Shown piece after piece: positions 18,973 to 28,300 of a DNA stretch of 64,000 bases. The position numbers were made by a program, and so were the translations under genes. Numbering within the stretch: position 1 is the first letter of the stretch; the number at the start of each line of letters is the position of its first letter. Origin of the DNA: Puniceicoccaceae bacterium (lineage in GTDB: Bacteria > Verrucomicrobiota > Verrucomicrobiia > Opitutales > Coraliomargaritaceae); the NCBI GenBank assembly GCA_002729725.1, contig PBYS01000094.1, positions 1 through 64,000 of the forward strand, in the 5' to 3' direction. The notes beneath the pieces are model-generated. The model worked only from the letters and a program-made list of their open reading frames with translations. It did not search any database and was not told where the DNA came from.

Positions 18973-19233
18973 ATGGCTAATATCATTTTTCAAAAATCCG
19001 GCGTCACCGCACCTTGGACCGGCGACGAAGAGAGCATCTTAGAACTAGGCGAAGTTCACGACCTCGATCTAGACTACGGCTGCCGCATGGGCAATTGCAC
19101 CGCTTGTCAGCAACCACTCCTCTCTGGCGAAGTTGAATACCCGATGGGCCATACCGCAGAGCCAGACGATGATCATGTCCTCATCTGCTGCTGCCAGCCA
19201 AAGGGCGATGCCGACGTCGTGATCGACGCTTAA
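18973..19233 (+). CDS. Plant-type 2Fe-2S ferredoxin
   Basis: 86 residues. [15 protein letters not shown] gives the CX4CX2C cluster-binding pattern, and the distal ligand is in the cysteine cluster LICCCQP. It carries electrons in the cytoplasm to an unidentified partner. I chose the ATG at 18973 because the residues encoded upstream, from a TTG at 18904, are not ferredoxin-like. It is followed 22 bp later by the lipocalin gene. Confidence 0.8.
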   Translation: MANIIFQKSGVTAPWTGDEESILELGEVHDLDLDYGCRMGNCTACQQPLLSGEVEYPMGHTAEPDDDHVLICCCQPKGDADVVIDA

Positions 19234-19234
19234 C

Positions 19235-19258
19235 CGCATCCGTATACGCATCCGTATG
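19235..19258. repeat. 12-bp tandem repeat at lipocalin start
   Basis: Two copies of CGCATCCGTAT(A/G) lie back to back, and the last three bases of the second copy are the ATG of the lipocalin gene. There is no Shine-Dalgarno between the genes. Confidence 0.6.
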
Positions 19259-19813
19259 CGATTACTACGACCAGTCGCCCCCGCCCTCCTCTTACTCGGG
19301 CTCAGCTTTTTCACGGCCTGCCGCGCACTGCCCGAAGATCCACCCGCCACCGTGGAGTCGGTCGATCTGAACCGCTACACCGGCTTATGGCATGAACTCG
19401 CTCGCCTGCCCGTCTTCTTTCAAAAAGATAACGAACGGGCGACGGCCGAATACGTGATGAATGACGCGGGCAATATCGACCTAGTCAATACCGCCATCGC
19501 ACCCGATGGCTCTCAACGCTCAGTCACCGGGACGGCCGTGCCAGTCGCAGGCTCCAACAACGCGAAGCTCAAGGTCTCGATTGATAAGTTCTTCGCCCAA
19601 ATATTTGGGAGCCCTCCCGATTATGGTAACTACTGGATCTTGAAGTTAGAATCCGACTACAGTATTGCACTGGTCGGCTCGCCCAATCGCAAAACCCTCT
19701 GGCTTCTAGCTAAAACTCCAGAGATCCCCGCATCCAAATTGCAAACCTACATCGCCTACGCCGAAACGCTGGGTTACGACATCAGCGAGCTCATTATCAA
19801 TAACGGACATTGA
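19256..19813 (+). CDS. blc: Bacterial lipocalin (Blc-like lipoprotein)
   Basis: 185 residues. A hydrophobic N-terminus ends in a lipobox-like FTAC (Cys22), suggesting a lipoprotein. The lipocalin signature RYTGLWHELARLPVFFQ and the late strands YWILKLESDY and LWLLAKTP fit Blc/apolipoprotein D-like proteins, which bind lysophospholipids or fatty acids at the outer membrane. It follows the ferredoxin gene closely. The ATG is embedded in a tandem repeat. Confidence 0.85.
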   Translation: MRLLRPVAPALLLLGLSFFTACRALPEDPPATVESVDLNRYTGLWHELARLPVFFQKDNERATAEYVMNDAGNIDLVNTAIAPDGSQRSVTGTAVPVAGSNNAKLKVSIDKFFAQIFGSPPDYGNYWILKLESDYSIALVGSPNRKTLWLLAKTPEIPASKLQTYIAYAETLGYDISELIINNGH

Positions 19814-19845
19814 AAGGCTTCAATTATCCGTCTAACCACAGGACG

Positions 19846-21030
19846 CTAGGATTCGAGCAAACCTCGGGCCAACCATGCTGCGGCGCTGGCGTCACTGCCA
19901 GCATGTAAGAGCTCGCATAATTCCTGCGCCCCGGCGGCCGCCTGCTCCGCGGCAGCCGGGTCTTCGAGCGCACGTATCAACTGACGGCTCAACTGCGAGG
20001 CACTCGCAGAAGCTTGAATAAACTCAGGGTGCAAGGGGCGGTCCAACAGCAAATTGGCGATCCCGATGTATTTGACCTTCACTAAGACACGCCCGATCCA
20101 ATAACTCATTGGGTTCAGGCGATAAGCAATCGCCCCGGGAATCGCGGACAATGCACAGGCCAAAGACATGGTGCCGGAGCTCATCAACACGGCACTCGCC
20201 GGCAGACTCTGCTGCGAATTGGCCACCAATTGAATATGCGCAGCCAAATCGGGCTCGGCAGCCAGCACCGCCTCCAACTGCGCACGTATTTGCTCACTCG
20301 GATACACCACCGTCGCCTGCAAATCAGGATGTGAGTCACGGGCCTGGCGGAAGCCTGCCAACAACAATGGAAAAATGCGCCCCACCGCCGCAGTACGGCT
20401 CCCCGGCAAAAGTAGAACCGGAGCACTGGCATCATAGCGAAAAGGTGCCTGCCAAGTCTCGCGCACAAAAGGATGTCCCACAAACTCAGTCGGCAGTTCG
20501 GTATCCGCAAAGCAATCCACTTCGAAGGGAAAAATCACGCCGAGCCGATCAATCAGATCCGCCATTTTAAAACGACGTTTTGCCTTCCAAGCCCACACTT
20601 GCGGACCGATGTAATAACTGAGCCCGATCGAACCGCCCCCCTTGCGACTGAGTCCGCGCTGCGCCAATTGATCGGCCAAGCGCAAATTGAATCCGGGATA
20701 ATCAACAAAGCAAATATGCTTCGGCTGATAGCGCTCAATCCATTCCAAGGTGCGATCAAAGAGTCCTTTGAAAAAACTATAATGCCGCACCACTTCGACA
20801 AAGCCGACGATCGAGACCGCTGTCAGGTCGTAGAGCAGTTGTGCGCCTGCTGCCTGCAGCTCCACCCCACCTAAGCAGGCCACTTTTAGCTCGGGCTGTT
20901 GTCGCCGCAGATCCGTCAGCAATTGTGCCGCATGCTCATCGCCGGAGTGTTCGCCCGCGATGATCAGCAGATCAGGCTGCCCATTAATCGGCGCCGGAAA
21001 ATCCGTAGTGGCTGGAAGTGAATTAGACAT
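19846..21030 (-). CDS. lpxB: Lipid A disaccharide synthase
   Basis: 394 residues, usual for LpxB. It joins UDP-diacylglucosamine and lipid X to make the lipid A disaccharide at the inner face of the inner membrane. Family motifs seen are IIAGEHSGDEHAA near the N-terminus, SIVGFVEVV, FVDYPGFNLRLA, YYIGPQVWAWK, FPFE, VGHP and LLLPGSR. The genome therefore makes lipopolysaccharide. It lies downstream of the Gfo/Idh gene across a repeat-containing 162-bp gap. Confidence 0.93.
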   Translation of the reverse strand: MSNSLPATTDFPAPINGQPDLLIIAGEHSGDEHAAQLLTDLRRQQPELKVACLGGVELQAAGAQLLYDLTAVSIVGFVEVVRHYSFFKGLFDRTLEWIERYQPKHICFVDYPGFNLRLADQLAQRGLSRKGGGSIGLSYYIGPQVWAWKAKRRFKMADLIDRLGVIFPFEVDCFADTELPTEFVGHPFVRETWQAPFRYDASAPVLLLPGSRTAAVGRIFPLLLAGFRQARDSHPDLQATVVYPSEQIRAQLEAVLAAEPDLAAHIQLVANSQQSLPASAVLMSSGTMSLACALSAIPGAIAYRLNPMSYWIGRVLVKVKYIGIANLLLDRPLHPEFIQASASASQLSRQLIRALEDPAAAEQAAAGAQELCELLHAGSDASAAAWLARGLLES

Positions 21031-21069
21031 ACTGGAGAAAACTCGTGAAATAACACCGCATGGACCATC

Positions 21070-21168
21070 GTAGGGGCTTGTGCCCTGCGCAGCTCGAAGA
21101 GCGATGCAGGGGTAAAGGCCACCTCAGATCCGCCAGTGCTCGGCGGGCGTCACAAGTGACGCCCCTAC
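21070..21168. repeat. Composite inverted-repeat element
   Basis: GTAGGGGC at 21070-21077 is complementary to GCCCCTAC at 21161-21168. Just inside the right end is a perfect 9-bp hairpin GGGCGTCAC-AA-GTGACGCCC (21145-21164). The layout resembles a REP/BIME or MITE-like intergenic element between the lpxB and Gfo/Idh genes. Confidence 0.55.
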
Positions 21169-21192
21169 ATTTATAATCACGACAAGCAGTCA

Positions 21193-22119
21193 TTACTTCG
21201 CGTGAATCAACTCCGTAACCTGGATCGCCAGCTCCAGGGCCGACTTGCCCAGCTCGGCACCGACTTTTGGCTTCCCTGCACTTCGGACTACTTGAACGAA
21301 GGATTCCAACTCCAGCTTGAGTGGTTCGTCTTTTTCGATGGGAATCTCTTCCCGCACCAGCTCGGCTCCCTCTTTGCGCAGGAAGTGACCGCTCTGCTCC
21401 TGGAAGTTGATAGATAAATAGTTCTGCGGCTGAAACACGCGAATCTCGCGCACCTTCTTTTGGCTGACACGGCTGGTGTTGATATTGGCCACACAGCCGT
21501 TTTCAAAGGTAATGCGTGCATTGGCGATATCCTCCGAGTTCGAGAGCACATTGACTCCCACCGCATCCACTTGCTTCACAGGCGAACGCACCAGCGCCAA
21601 AATCACACCAATGTCGTGAATCATCAGGTCCAGGACCACGCCCACTTCGGTGCCACGTGGATTAAATGGCGCCAAACGGTCTGCAGTGATAAACTGAGGC
21701 TGAGTGACCGCATTTTCCAAATAGCCCATCACCGGATTATAATGCTCAATGTGGCCCACCTGCACGATGCAGCCCTGCGATTTCGCGGCAGCCAAGATTT
21801 GCTCCGCCTCATCTAGGCTGGTGCAGAGCGGTTTCTCGATCAACAAATGACAGCCTCCTTCCAAAAGCGGCACCGCCACCTCACAGTGCTTATCCGTCGG
21901 CACCACCACGCTCACCGCGTCGCAGGCCGCCGCCAAGCCCGCAGCGCTGTCAAAGCGTTGACAATTATATTTCGCGCAAATCTCCTCCGCACGGGCATCG
22001 TCGGCCTCCACGATCCCAACCAGCTCACAGCTCTCCAGAGCCGCATAGATACGCGCATGGTGCTGCCCCAAATAGCCAGTTCCGACAACGCCACAGCGAA
22101 TTTTTGATTGCTCAGTCAT
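21193..22119 (-). CDS. Gfo/Idh/MocA-family oxidoreductase
   Basis: 308 residues. N-terminal Rossmann motif VVGTGYLGQHHA, then the EKPL motif (LLIEKPLCTS) and the substrate-side MIHDIG segment typical of this NAD(P)-dependent sugar dehydrogenase family. Its position before lpxB suggests a UDP-sugar role in lipid A or LPS synthesis; a UDP-GlcNAc 3-dehydrogenase (GnnA-like) is one possibility, but no GnnB-type aminotransferase is nearby. A GTG two codons upstream (22125) is an alternative start. Confidence 0.82.
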   Translation of the reverse strand: MTEQSKIRCGVVGTGYLGQHHARIYAALESCELVGIVEADDARAEEICAKYNCQRFDSAAGLAAACDAVSVVVPTDKHCEVAVPLLEGGCHLLIEKPLCTSLDEAEQILAAAKSQGCIVQVGHIEHYNPVMGYLENAVTQPQFITADRLAPFNPRGTEVGVVLDLMIHDIGVILALVRSPVKQVDAVGVNVLSNSEDIANARITFENGCVANINTSRVSQKKVREIRVFQPQNYLSINFQEQSGHFLRKEGAELVREEIPIEKDEPLKLELESFVQVVRSAGKPKVGAELGKSALELAIQVTELIHAK

Positions 22120-22211
22120 GGCCACAGCAAAACTTTAGCCAGATAAACTGACAAGGCGCGAATCGTAGAATATTTAGCGCGTAAGCAAAGATTGACCTCT
22201 GGCCGTATTAA

Positions 22212-22623
22212 ATGATCGTTTCAAACATGAATCCTTCCCACCCCCCTACGGGCTCTGTTTCAGATAAAACACGTCAACGTATACTCCAAGCGGCTGGTAA
22301 AATCTTTGCTCAGGGCGGCTACCGTGCGATGACCCTGCGCGAAGTGACTAAGGAGGCCGGCGGATTTCATGATCCATCTGCACAAAGAGTTTTTCGCCGA
22401 GCTCTCGAAGCGTTTCATGGGCGAGATTCAACGCACATGCCCGGAGCTCTCCCAAGAACAAATACAATTCCGCTTTTTTCTAAGCATCAGCACCATGATC
22501 GGCACCATCGCGGGTGAAGTTAGGCTAGAAATTATATCAGGCAGTAAGTTAAACAGTGCGATACTCGATAGGATACTGCAGGAACTGACGAATTACGTCG
22601 TCGCAGGCTTCCAACAAAAATGA
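22212..22623 (+). pseudogene. TetR-family repressor broken by internal deletion
   Basis: The first frame (22212 on) encodes a normal TetR N-terminus, TRQRILQAAGKIFAQGGY then MTLREVTKEAG, but stops making sense exactly where the recognition helix should follow. From about 22360 the +1 frame gives a plausible TetR C-terminal domain (HLHKEFFAELSKRF to VAGFQQK), ending in an ATGA overlap with the efflux gene. Together they encode roughly 135 residues where about 210 are expected, so about 75 residues including the recognition helix are lost along with the frame. The gene was evidently the local regulator of the efflux operon. Confidence 0.78.
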
Positions 22624-24110
22624 AAATTCCACTTTCTAAGTATAAGAACCGCTTGGGGCCTCCCCCCACCGACAGCCCTACCCCAAACGGGCCCCGGTAT
22701 GGCCGTATTTTATTAAAATACAGCGCACGACTTTTACCCTGCTTACTGCTCGCCGCCTGTGCCAGCTCGCCGGAACGCAGTCGTGCGCCCGAAATCACCC
22801 TCCCAGACACATGGGGCCGCAATATCTCCGACGCCACGCCCACCGCATGGCTAAAAGACTTTAATTCGCCGCAACTGGAAGCGCTGGTCACCGAGGCCAT
22901 GCGCCACAATCCGGGCCTGGAAGCCACTGCCGCGCGCTTCGCCCAATCCATCGCCGAGGCTCGCATCGCAGGTGCCGACCTCATGCCCCAGGCAGGGCTC
23001 GGTCTCAATGGCACACGGCAGCAGATCAGCACCTTCGGCCCGAGTTCAACCGGTGGTGTTATTTTTGAAAACTACGAGCTCGCGCTCAACCTCAGTTGGG
23101 AGCTCGACCTGTGGGGCCGCTTGCGTGATCGCAGCTCGGCCGCACGGGCACGCGCCGAAAGCAGTCAAGCCGAACTGCATGCCGCCCGACTCTCATTGGC
23201 TGCCCAAACAACCAAGGCTTGGCTCAATGTCATCGAAGCCCAACAACAACTCGCCCTGGCCCAACGCACGGCACAGGCCTATCGCAACAATCAAGAAGCA
23301 CTGGAATCGCGCTTCAAACGCGGCCTGACCGAAGGCTTCGACCTGCGACGTATTCGCACCCAAGCCGCCTCCGCCGAGGCCGATAGCGCCACCCGCCAAC
23401 GCGCGCTGGATCAGGCCACTCGCAATCTTGAAATCGTGCTGGGCCGCTACCCCTCCGGCCAACTTGAAACACTCCCGAACTTTCCAGCACTGCCGCCCTC
23501 GGTGCCAGCCGGGCTGCCCGCGGAATTACTACAGCGCCGGCCAGACCTGATTGCTGCTGAACGCCTACTCGCTGCTGCCGAGCGCGAGCAACGCGCCGCC
23601 CAAAAAGAACGCTTGCCCCAGATCAGTTTGACCGCTTCCGGCGGGAGCTCCTCACAGGAATTTGAAAACTTACTCGATGGCGATTTCAGTGTATGGTCAC
23701 TCGCCGGTAACTTAACTCAGCCCTTGTTCCAAGGCGGCCGCATACTGGCCAATATCGACCGCACAGCCTCACTACGCGAGCAAGCCGCCGCCAACTATCG
23801 CGACAGTGCCTTACGTGCCTTCTTCGAAGTGGAAAGCACGCTCGCGGCGGAGCAGTATCTGCGCCGCGAACAAAGCAAGCTCGCATTGGCTGCCGAAGAA
23901 GCCGCCGCCACAGAAACCCTGGCGTGGGAGCGCTACCGCAACGGCACTGGTGAATTCCTCAGCGCTCTCGACGCCCAACGCACAGCCGACAGCGCCCGCA
24001 GCCGTCAGTTGGGCGTATCCAACCTGCTCTTGCAAAACCGAATCGATCTCTACCTAGCCCTAGGAGGGGAGTTTACGGAAAAAACCTCCGACCTCACCTA
24101 CTATTTATGA
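22620..24110 (+). CDS. TolC/OprM-family outer-membrane efflux lipoprotein
   Basis: 496 residues. A hydrophobic segment ends in the lipobox LLLAAC (Cys47), followed by two repeated OEP domains rich in alpha-helical heptads (ARAESSQAELHAARLSLA; REQAAANYRDSALRAFFEVE) and an NHPGL-like motif (MRHNPGLEATAA). It should form the outer-membrane channel of a tripartite RND pump. The start overlaps the TetR remnant and the end overlaps the adaptor gene, both by ATGA, so this is one operon. The N-terminal region before the hydrophobic segment is unusually long (about 30 residues), and a later start is possible. Confidence 0.88.
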   Translation: MKIPLSKYKNRLGPPPTDSPTPNGPRYGRILLKYSARLLPCLLLAACASSPERSRAPEITLPDTWGRNISDATPTAWLKDFNSPQLEALVTEAMRHNPGLEATAARFAQSIAEARIAGADLMPQAGLGLNGTRQQISTFGPSSTGGVIFENYELALNLSWELDLWGRLRDRSSAARARAESSQAELHAARLSLAAQTTKAWLNVIEAQQQLALAQRTAQAYRNNQEALESRFKRGLTEGFDLRRIRTQAASAEADSATRQRALDQATRNLEIVLGRYPSGQLETLPNFPALPPSVPAGLPAELLQRRPDLIAAERLLAAAEREQRAAQKERLPQISLTASGGSSSQEFENLLDGDFSVWSLAGNLTQPLFQGGRILANIDRTASLREQAAANYRDSALRAFFEVESTLAAEQYLRREQSKLALAAEEAAATETLAWERYRNGTGEFLSALDAQRTADSARSRQLGVSNLLLQNRIDLYLALGGEFTEKTSDLTYYL

Positions 24111-25237
24111 AAGTCCTCCTTCCCATACTCATTCTACTGTCCGCCGGCGGCATCACGGCAGCACTGGTGATCTTACAGCCCGAGGCGGCAGAGGTCACAC
24201 CTGAGCGCCCGGTCACCAATGTCGAAGTGATTACAGTGCAGCCTCAATCGGTGCAACTCACAGTCAAGAGCCAAGGCACGCTACTACCGACCACCGAAAC
24301 CGATCTGATCGCCGAGGTCAGTGGCCGCATCATCGAGATGGCGGAGTTGTTCAATGTCGGTAATCGCTTTCGCAAAGGCGAGCTGCTCATCAAAATCGAT
24401 CCCGCCGACTACGAGGCCGCAGTCGCCAATGCTGCCGCCGACTTAGCCAACGCACAATTGGCACTGGCGCAAGAAGAAGCCCAGGCCCAACAAGCGGCCG
24501 CCGATTGGAAAGCTCTCGGTGAGGGCGCAGCCAGCGATCTCACTCTGCGCAAGCCTCAACTCGCTCAAGCGCAAGCGCGCATCGCCAGCGCCGAAGCAAA
24601 TCTGAAACGCGCTCAACGCGATTTGGAGCGCACCCGAATCACCGCACCCTACGATGGAATTGTGCTGATGAAACAAGCCGACCTCGGACAATATATCACC
24701 GCCAACCCCGGCAATCCGCTCGGTCGCATCTACTCAACTCAAAGTGCTGAGGTGCGCCTACCGATCACCGAACAAGAAGCCTCCCTGCTCGACCAGCGCA
24801 GTAAACGACAACGCTTTGTCACGCTCACGCAAAATAAAAATGGCAACGAGCTACAGTGGAAAGCGCCCCTCATTCGTATCGAAGACAATGTCGATCCGAC
24901 CAGCCGCCTGCTCTATGCAGTGGCTCGAGTCAATGCGCCCTTTGACCCCAAGCCCGAACAGCCAGCGCTACGACGCGGCACCTTTCTCCACGCAGAGATC
25001 GAAGGCCGCGGCCTGAGCGATGCCTACAAAATCCCGCGTTACGCCCTGCGTGGCTCCAATACCGTCTACATCCTCACAGAGACAAACACCCTCATCACAC
25101 GCACCGTGCAAATCATTCAAAGCGATGCCGAAGAAGTCGTCATCACCGCCGGCCTCGCCCCCGGCGAGCGAGTCGCCACCAGCCCGATCGCCTACTACGT
25201 CGAAGGCATGCCCGTCGAGGTGATAGCGGATGAATGA
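24107..25237 (+). CDS. RND efflux periplasmic adaptor
   Basis: 376 residues with an N-terminal membrane anchor or signal (LLPILILLSAGGITAALVIL). The HlyD/AcrA architecture is clear: a lipoyl half-motif (AEVSGRIIEMAELFNVGNRF), a long helical hairpin (AAADLANAQLALAQEEAQ...), the second lipoyl half (RTRITAPYDGIVLMKQADLG) and a beta-barrel domain. It links the RND permease to the outer-membrane channel. It overlaps the upstream gene by 4 nt. Its stop codon lies inside the left arm of a 13-bp hairpin that separates it from the permease gene. Confidence 0.88.
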   Translation: MKVLLPILILLSAGGITAALVILQPEAAEVTPERPVTNVEVITVQPQSVQLTVKSQGTLLPTTETDLIAEVSGRIIEMAELFNVGNRFRKGELLIKIDPADYEAAVANAAADLANAQLALAQEEAQAQQAAADWKALGEGAASDLTLRKPQLAQAQARIASAEANLKRAQRDLERTRITAPYDGIVLMKQADLGQYITANPGNPLGRIYSTQSAEVRLPITEQEASLLDQRSKRQRFVTLTQNKNGNELQWKAPLIRIEDNVDPTSRLLYAVARVNAPFDPKPEQPALRRGTFLHAEIEGRGLSDAYKIPRYALRGSNTVYILTETNTLITRTVQIIQSDAEEVVITAGLAPGERVATSPIAYYVEGMPVEVIADE

Positions 25238-25302
25238 TGAATAATAACGAATCATTCATCCGCCATCATTCATCCACCATCATTCATCCGCCATCACCCA
25301 TC
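25226..25302 (+). repeat. Hairpin and 14-bp tandem repeat between adaptor and permease
   Basis: GCGGATGAATGAT (25226-25238) pairs perfectly with ATCATTCATCCGC (25251-25263). The right arm is the first of about 3.5 tandem 14-bp units of CATCATTCATCCGC (25250-25263, 25264-25277, 25278-25291 and partial to 25302). The permease ATG follows 5 nt later without a Shine-Dalgarno. It may act as mRNA structure tuning permease expression; copy number may vary. Confidence 0.8.
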
Positions 25303-25307
25303 AATAA

Positions 25308-28300
25308 ATGATTCGTTGGTTCACACAAAACGGCGTCGCCGCCAATCTGCTCGCAGGCATTATCATTGTCGCAGGCCTCTTCACGGCGATGAGTATCAAG
25401 CTGGAGCTATTTCCTGAGCTAGACCTTGACATGGTCAGCGTGGCCGTGCCCTACCCCGGCGCCGCCCCGGAGGAAGTGGAAAGCGGCATTATCGAGCTGA
25501 TCGAAGACCGCATCCAAGACGTCGACGGCGTCAAAAAAATAACCGCCACCGCCGGCGAAGGCTACGGCTCGGTACTGGTCGAAGTCGAACGCGGCTACGA
25601 CGCCACCGAAGTCAGCGACAAAATCAAAGTGCGCGTCGATGCCATCGATAACTTCCCGGAAGAAGCGGAAGAACCGCAGGTGGAAGAACTGCTCCTTCGC
25701 AATGAAGTGATCTCACTCGCAGTTTATGGCGACGCGGATGTGAAAACTCTCAAAGAGATCGCCGAGTATATTCGCGATGAGCTCAACGTCCGCGAGCGCA
25801 TCACACAAGTAGACATCAAAGGCGTTGCTGAATTTGAGATTTCAATCAACGTATCTGAAATCGCACTACGCCAATACGGTCTCACTTTCGACGACGTGGT
25901 GCAAGCCATCCGCAACACATCCGTCGACATCCCCGGCGGCTCGATCAAATCCCGCGGGGGCGAAATTCTCTTACGCACCACAGGCAAAGCCTACACCGGC
26001 GCAGGCTTCGAAGGTATGCCTATCATCACTCGCGCCGATGGCAGTGTCGTGCGCGTGCGCGACCTCGCCAGCGTAGAGGATGGCTTCGTGGACGATCCTA
26101 TCATCACTGAATTCAATGGTCAACGCGCGGTGCTACTGCGCATCTATGCCGTGGGCGACGAGAGCGCACTGGATGTATCCGGACGAGTGCAAAGTTTCGC
26201 CCAAACGATCGATGCCGACCTGCCAGCCGGCATTCAAGTCGAAGCCTTTCGCGACTTCACCTACTACCTCAAAGGACGCCTGCAGATGCTAATCGAGAAC
26301 GGCCTCTACGGCCTGCTCTTGGTGCTGCTGATCCTGACGCTCTTCCTACGTCCCTCACTCGCTTTCTTCGTGATGCTGGGCATCCCGATTTCCTTTCTCG
26401 GTTCGATGCTCTTCCTGCCGATGCTAGGCATCAGTATCAATCTGGCCTCGCTCTTCGGATTCATCCTGGTGCTCGGCATCGTGGTGGACGACGCGATCAT
26501 CGTGGGCGAGAGTGTGTTTACCCAATTTCAAAAACACGGCGGCCCCGGTGTGGAAGCCTCTGTCGCCGGCACCAAGCGCGTTTCGATTCCGGTCACCTTT
26601 GCGGTGCTCACCACCATCGTGGCTTTTCTGCCCATTCTCACCATCCCGGGCTTCTTAGGTAAGTTCTTCTACCCGATCCCGGTGGTCGTGATCGCGACTT
26701 TGATCTGGTCCTTAATCGAGTCAAAACTAGTGCTCCCCTACCACCTCACGCTGTGCAACGTAGGCGGCGGCAGTCGTGGAGAAATTAACTGGCTACAACG
26801 ACAACAGCGCAAAGTAGCCGACGGCTTGGAACGCTTCATCGAGCATCGCTATCGACCGGTATTGAAACGCGCGATACAGTTTCGCTACGCCACGGTAGCC
26901 GCCTTTGTCGGCACACTTATGATCATGTTCGGCATGCTGGCGGGCAAGCACCTGCCCTTTGTCTTCTTTCCCCCCGTGCCCTCGGACTACATCGTCGCCA
27001 AACTCGTAATGCCCGAAGGCACCCCAGTCGAACTCACCACCCGCGCGATTGAGCAAATGAATGACGGGCTCAATCAGTTGATCGAAGAAGTCAAAGAAGA
27101 AGGCCACGGCGAGCCCTTTGACAACGTCGTCATCACCATCGGTGGGCAGCCCTTTGAAGGCAATGGAGACCCCATAAATGCCAGTGGCAGCAACACCGGC
27201 ACCCACATCGCCGAGATTGCAGTGGAACTGGTCAAGCGCGAAGACTTGCCCGGCGGCGGCAATATCGAATCACTCTCCGCGCCCAATCTCGCGAATCGCT
27301 GGCGCGATATGATCGGCCCGGTAGCCGGCGTGAAAGAGCTCTCCTTCAATGCCAACGCAGCCGGTGCCGCCGGCATGCCAATCGACATACAACTCTCCGG
27401 CCGCGATTTCGACAGCCTGCAAGCCGTCTCCGAAGCGATCAAAGCGAAACTCGCCACCTATGAAGGACTCTTCGACATCAAAGACAACTACAGCAGCGGC
27501 AAACGAGAAATCAAACTCGACATCCGCCCCAGCGCCGAGCCCCTCGGACTGCGCCAATCCGATCTAGGTCGCCAAGTGCGCGCCGCCTTCTACGGCGTCG
27601 AAGCCCAACGCATTCAACGCGGTCGTGACGACATCAAGGTCATGGTGCGCTACCCACTCGACGAACGACAGTCCGTCGAGAACCTCGAAGACCTACGCAT
27701 CCGCACCTTCGACGGGCACGAGGTCCCCTTCGATGAAGTCGCCGACTTCAAAATCACCGACGGCTTTTCTTCCATCACCCGCGTCGACCGCCGACGCGTG
27801 ATCAACATCACCGCCGACGCCGACAAAAACATCGCCGACCTCGGCCTCATCAAGGCCGACCTCAAAGGGAAGCAAGAGCTGGACGGCTTTCTCAGCAGCC
27901 TGATGAAAGACTATCCCGGCGTGTCCTGGACCTTCGAGGGAGAAGCCCGCGAACAAGCCGACATCTTTGCCAGCCTACAACAAATGACGCTGATCGCGCT
28001 CTTCATCATCTACGCCCTACTCGCGATCCCACTCAAATCGTATATTCAGCCGGTCATCGTGATGATCGTCATCCCCTTCGGCCTGATCGGAGCCATCGGC
28101 GGCCACATCATCATGGGACAGCCCATGAGCATCCTGTCCGTGCTCGGCTTCGTCGCACTCGCCGGCGTGGTGGTCAATGACAGCCTGGTGCTGGTCGATT
28201 TCATCAATCAAGAACGTGCCCAAGGCATGCCTCTGCGCAAAGCCATCGAAGAAGCCGGCGCCTTACGCTTCCGCCCAATCATCCTCACCTCACTCACCAC

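Noticed and set aside
25250-25302. CRISPR-like repeat
   Set aside because: Units are 14 bp and directly adjacent, with no spacers; it is a simple tandem repeat.
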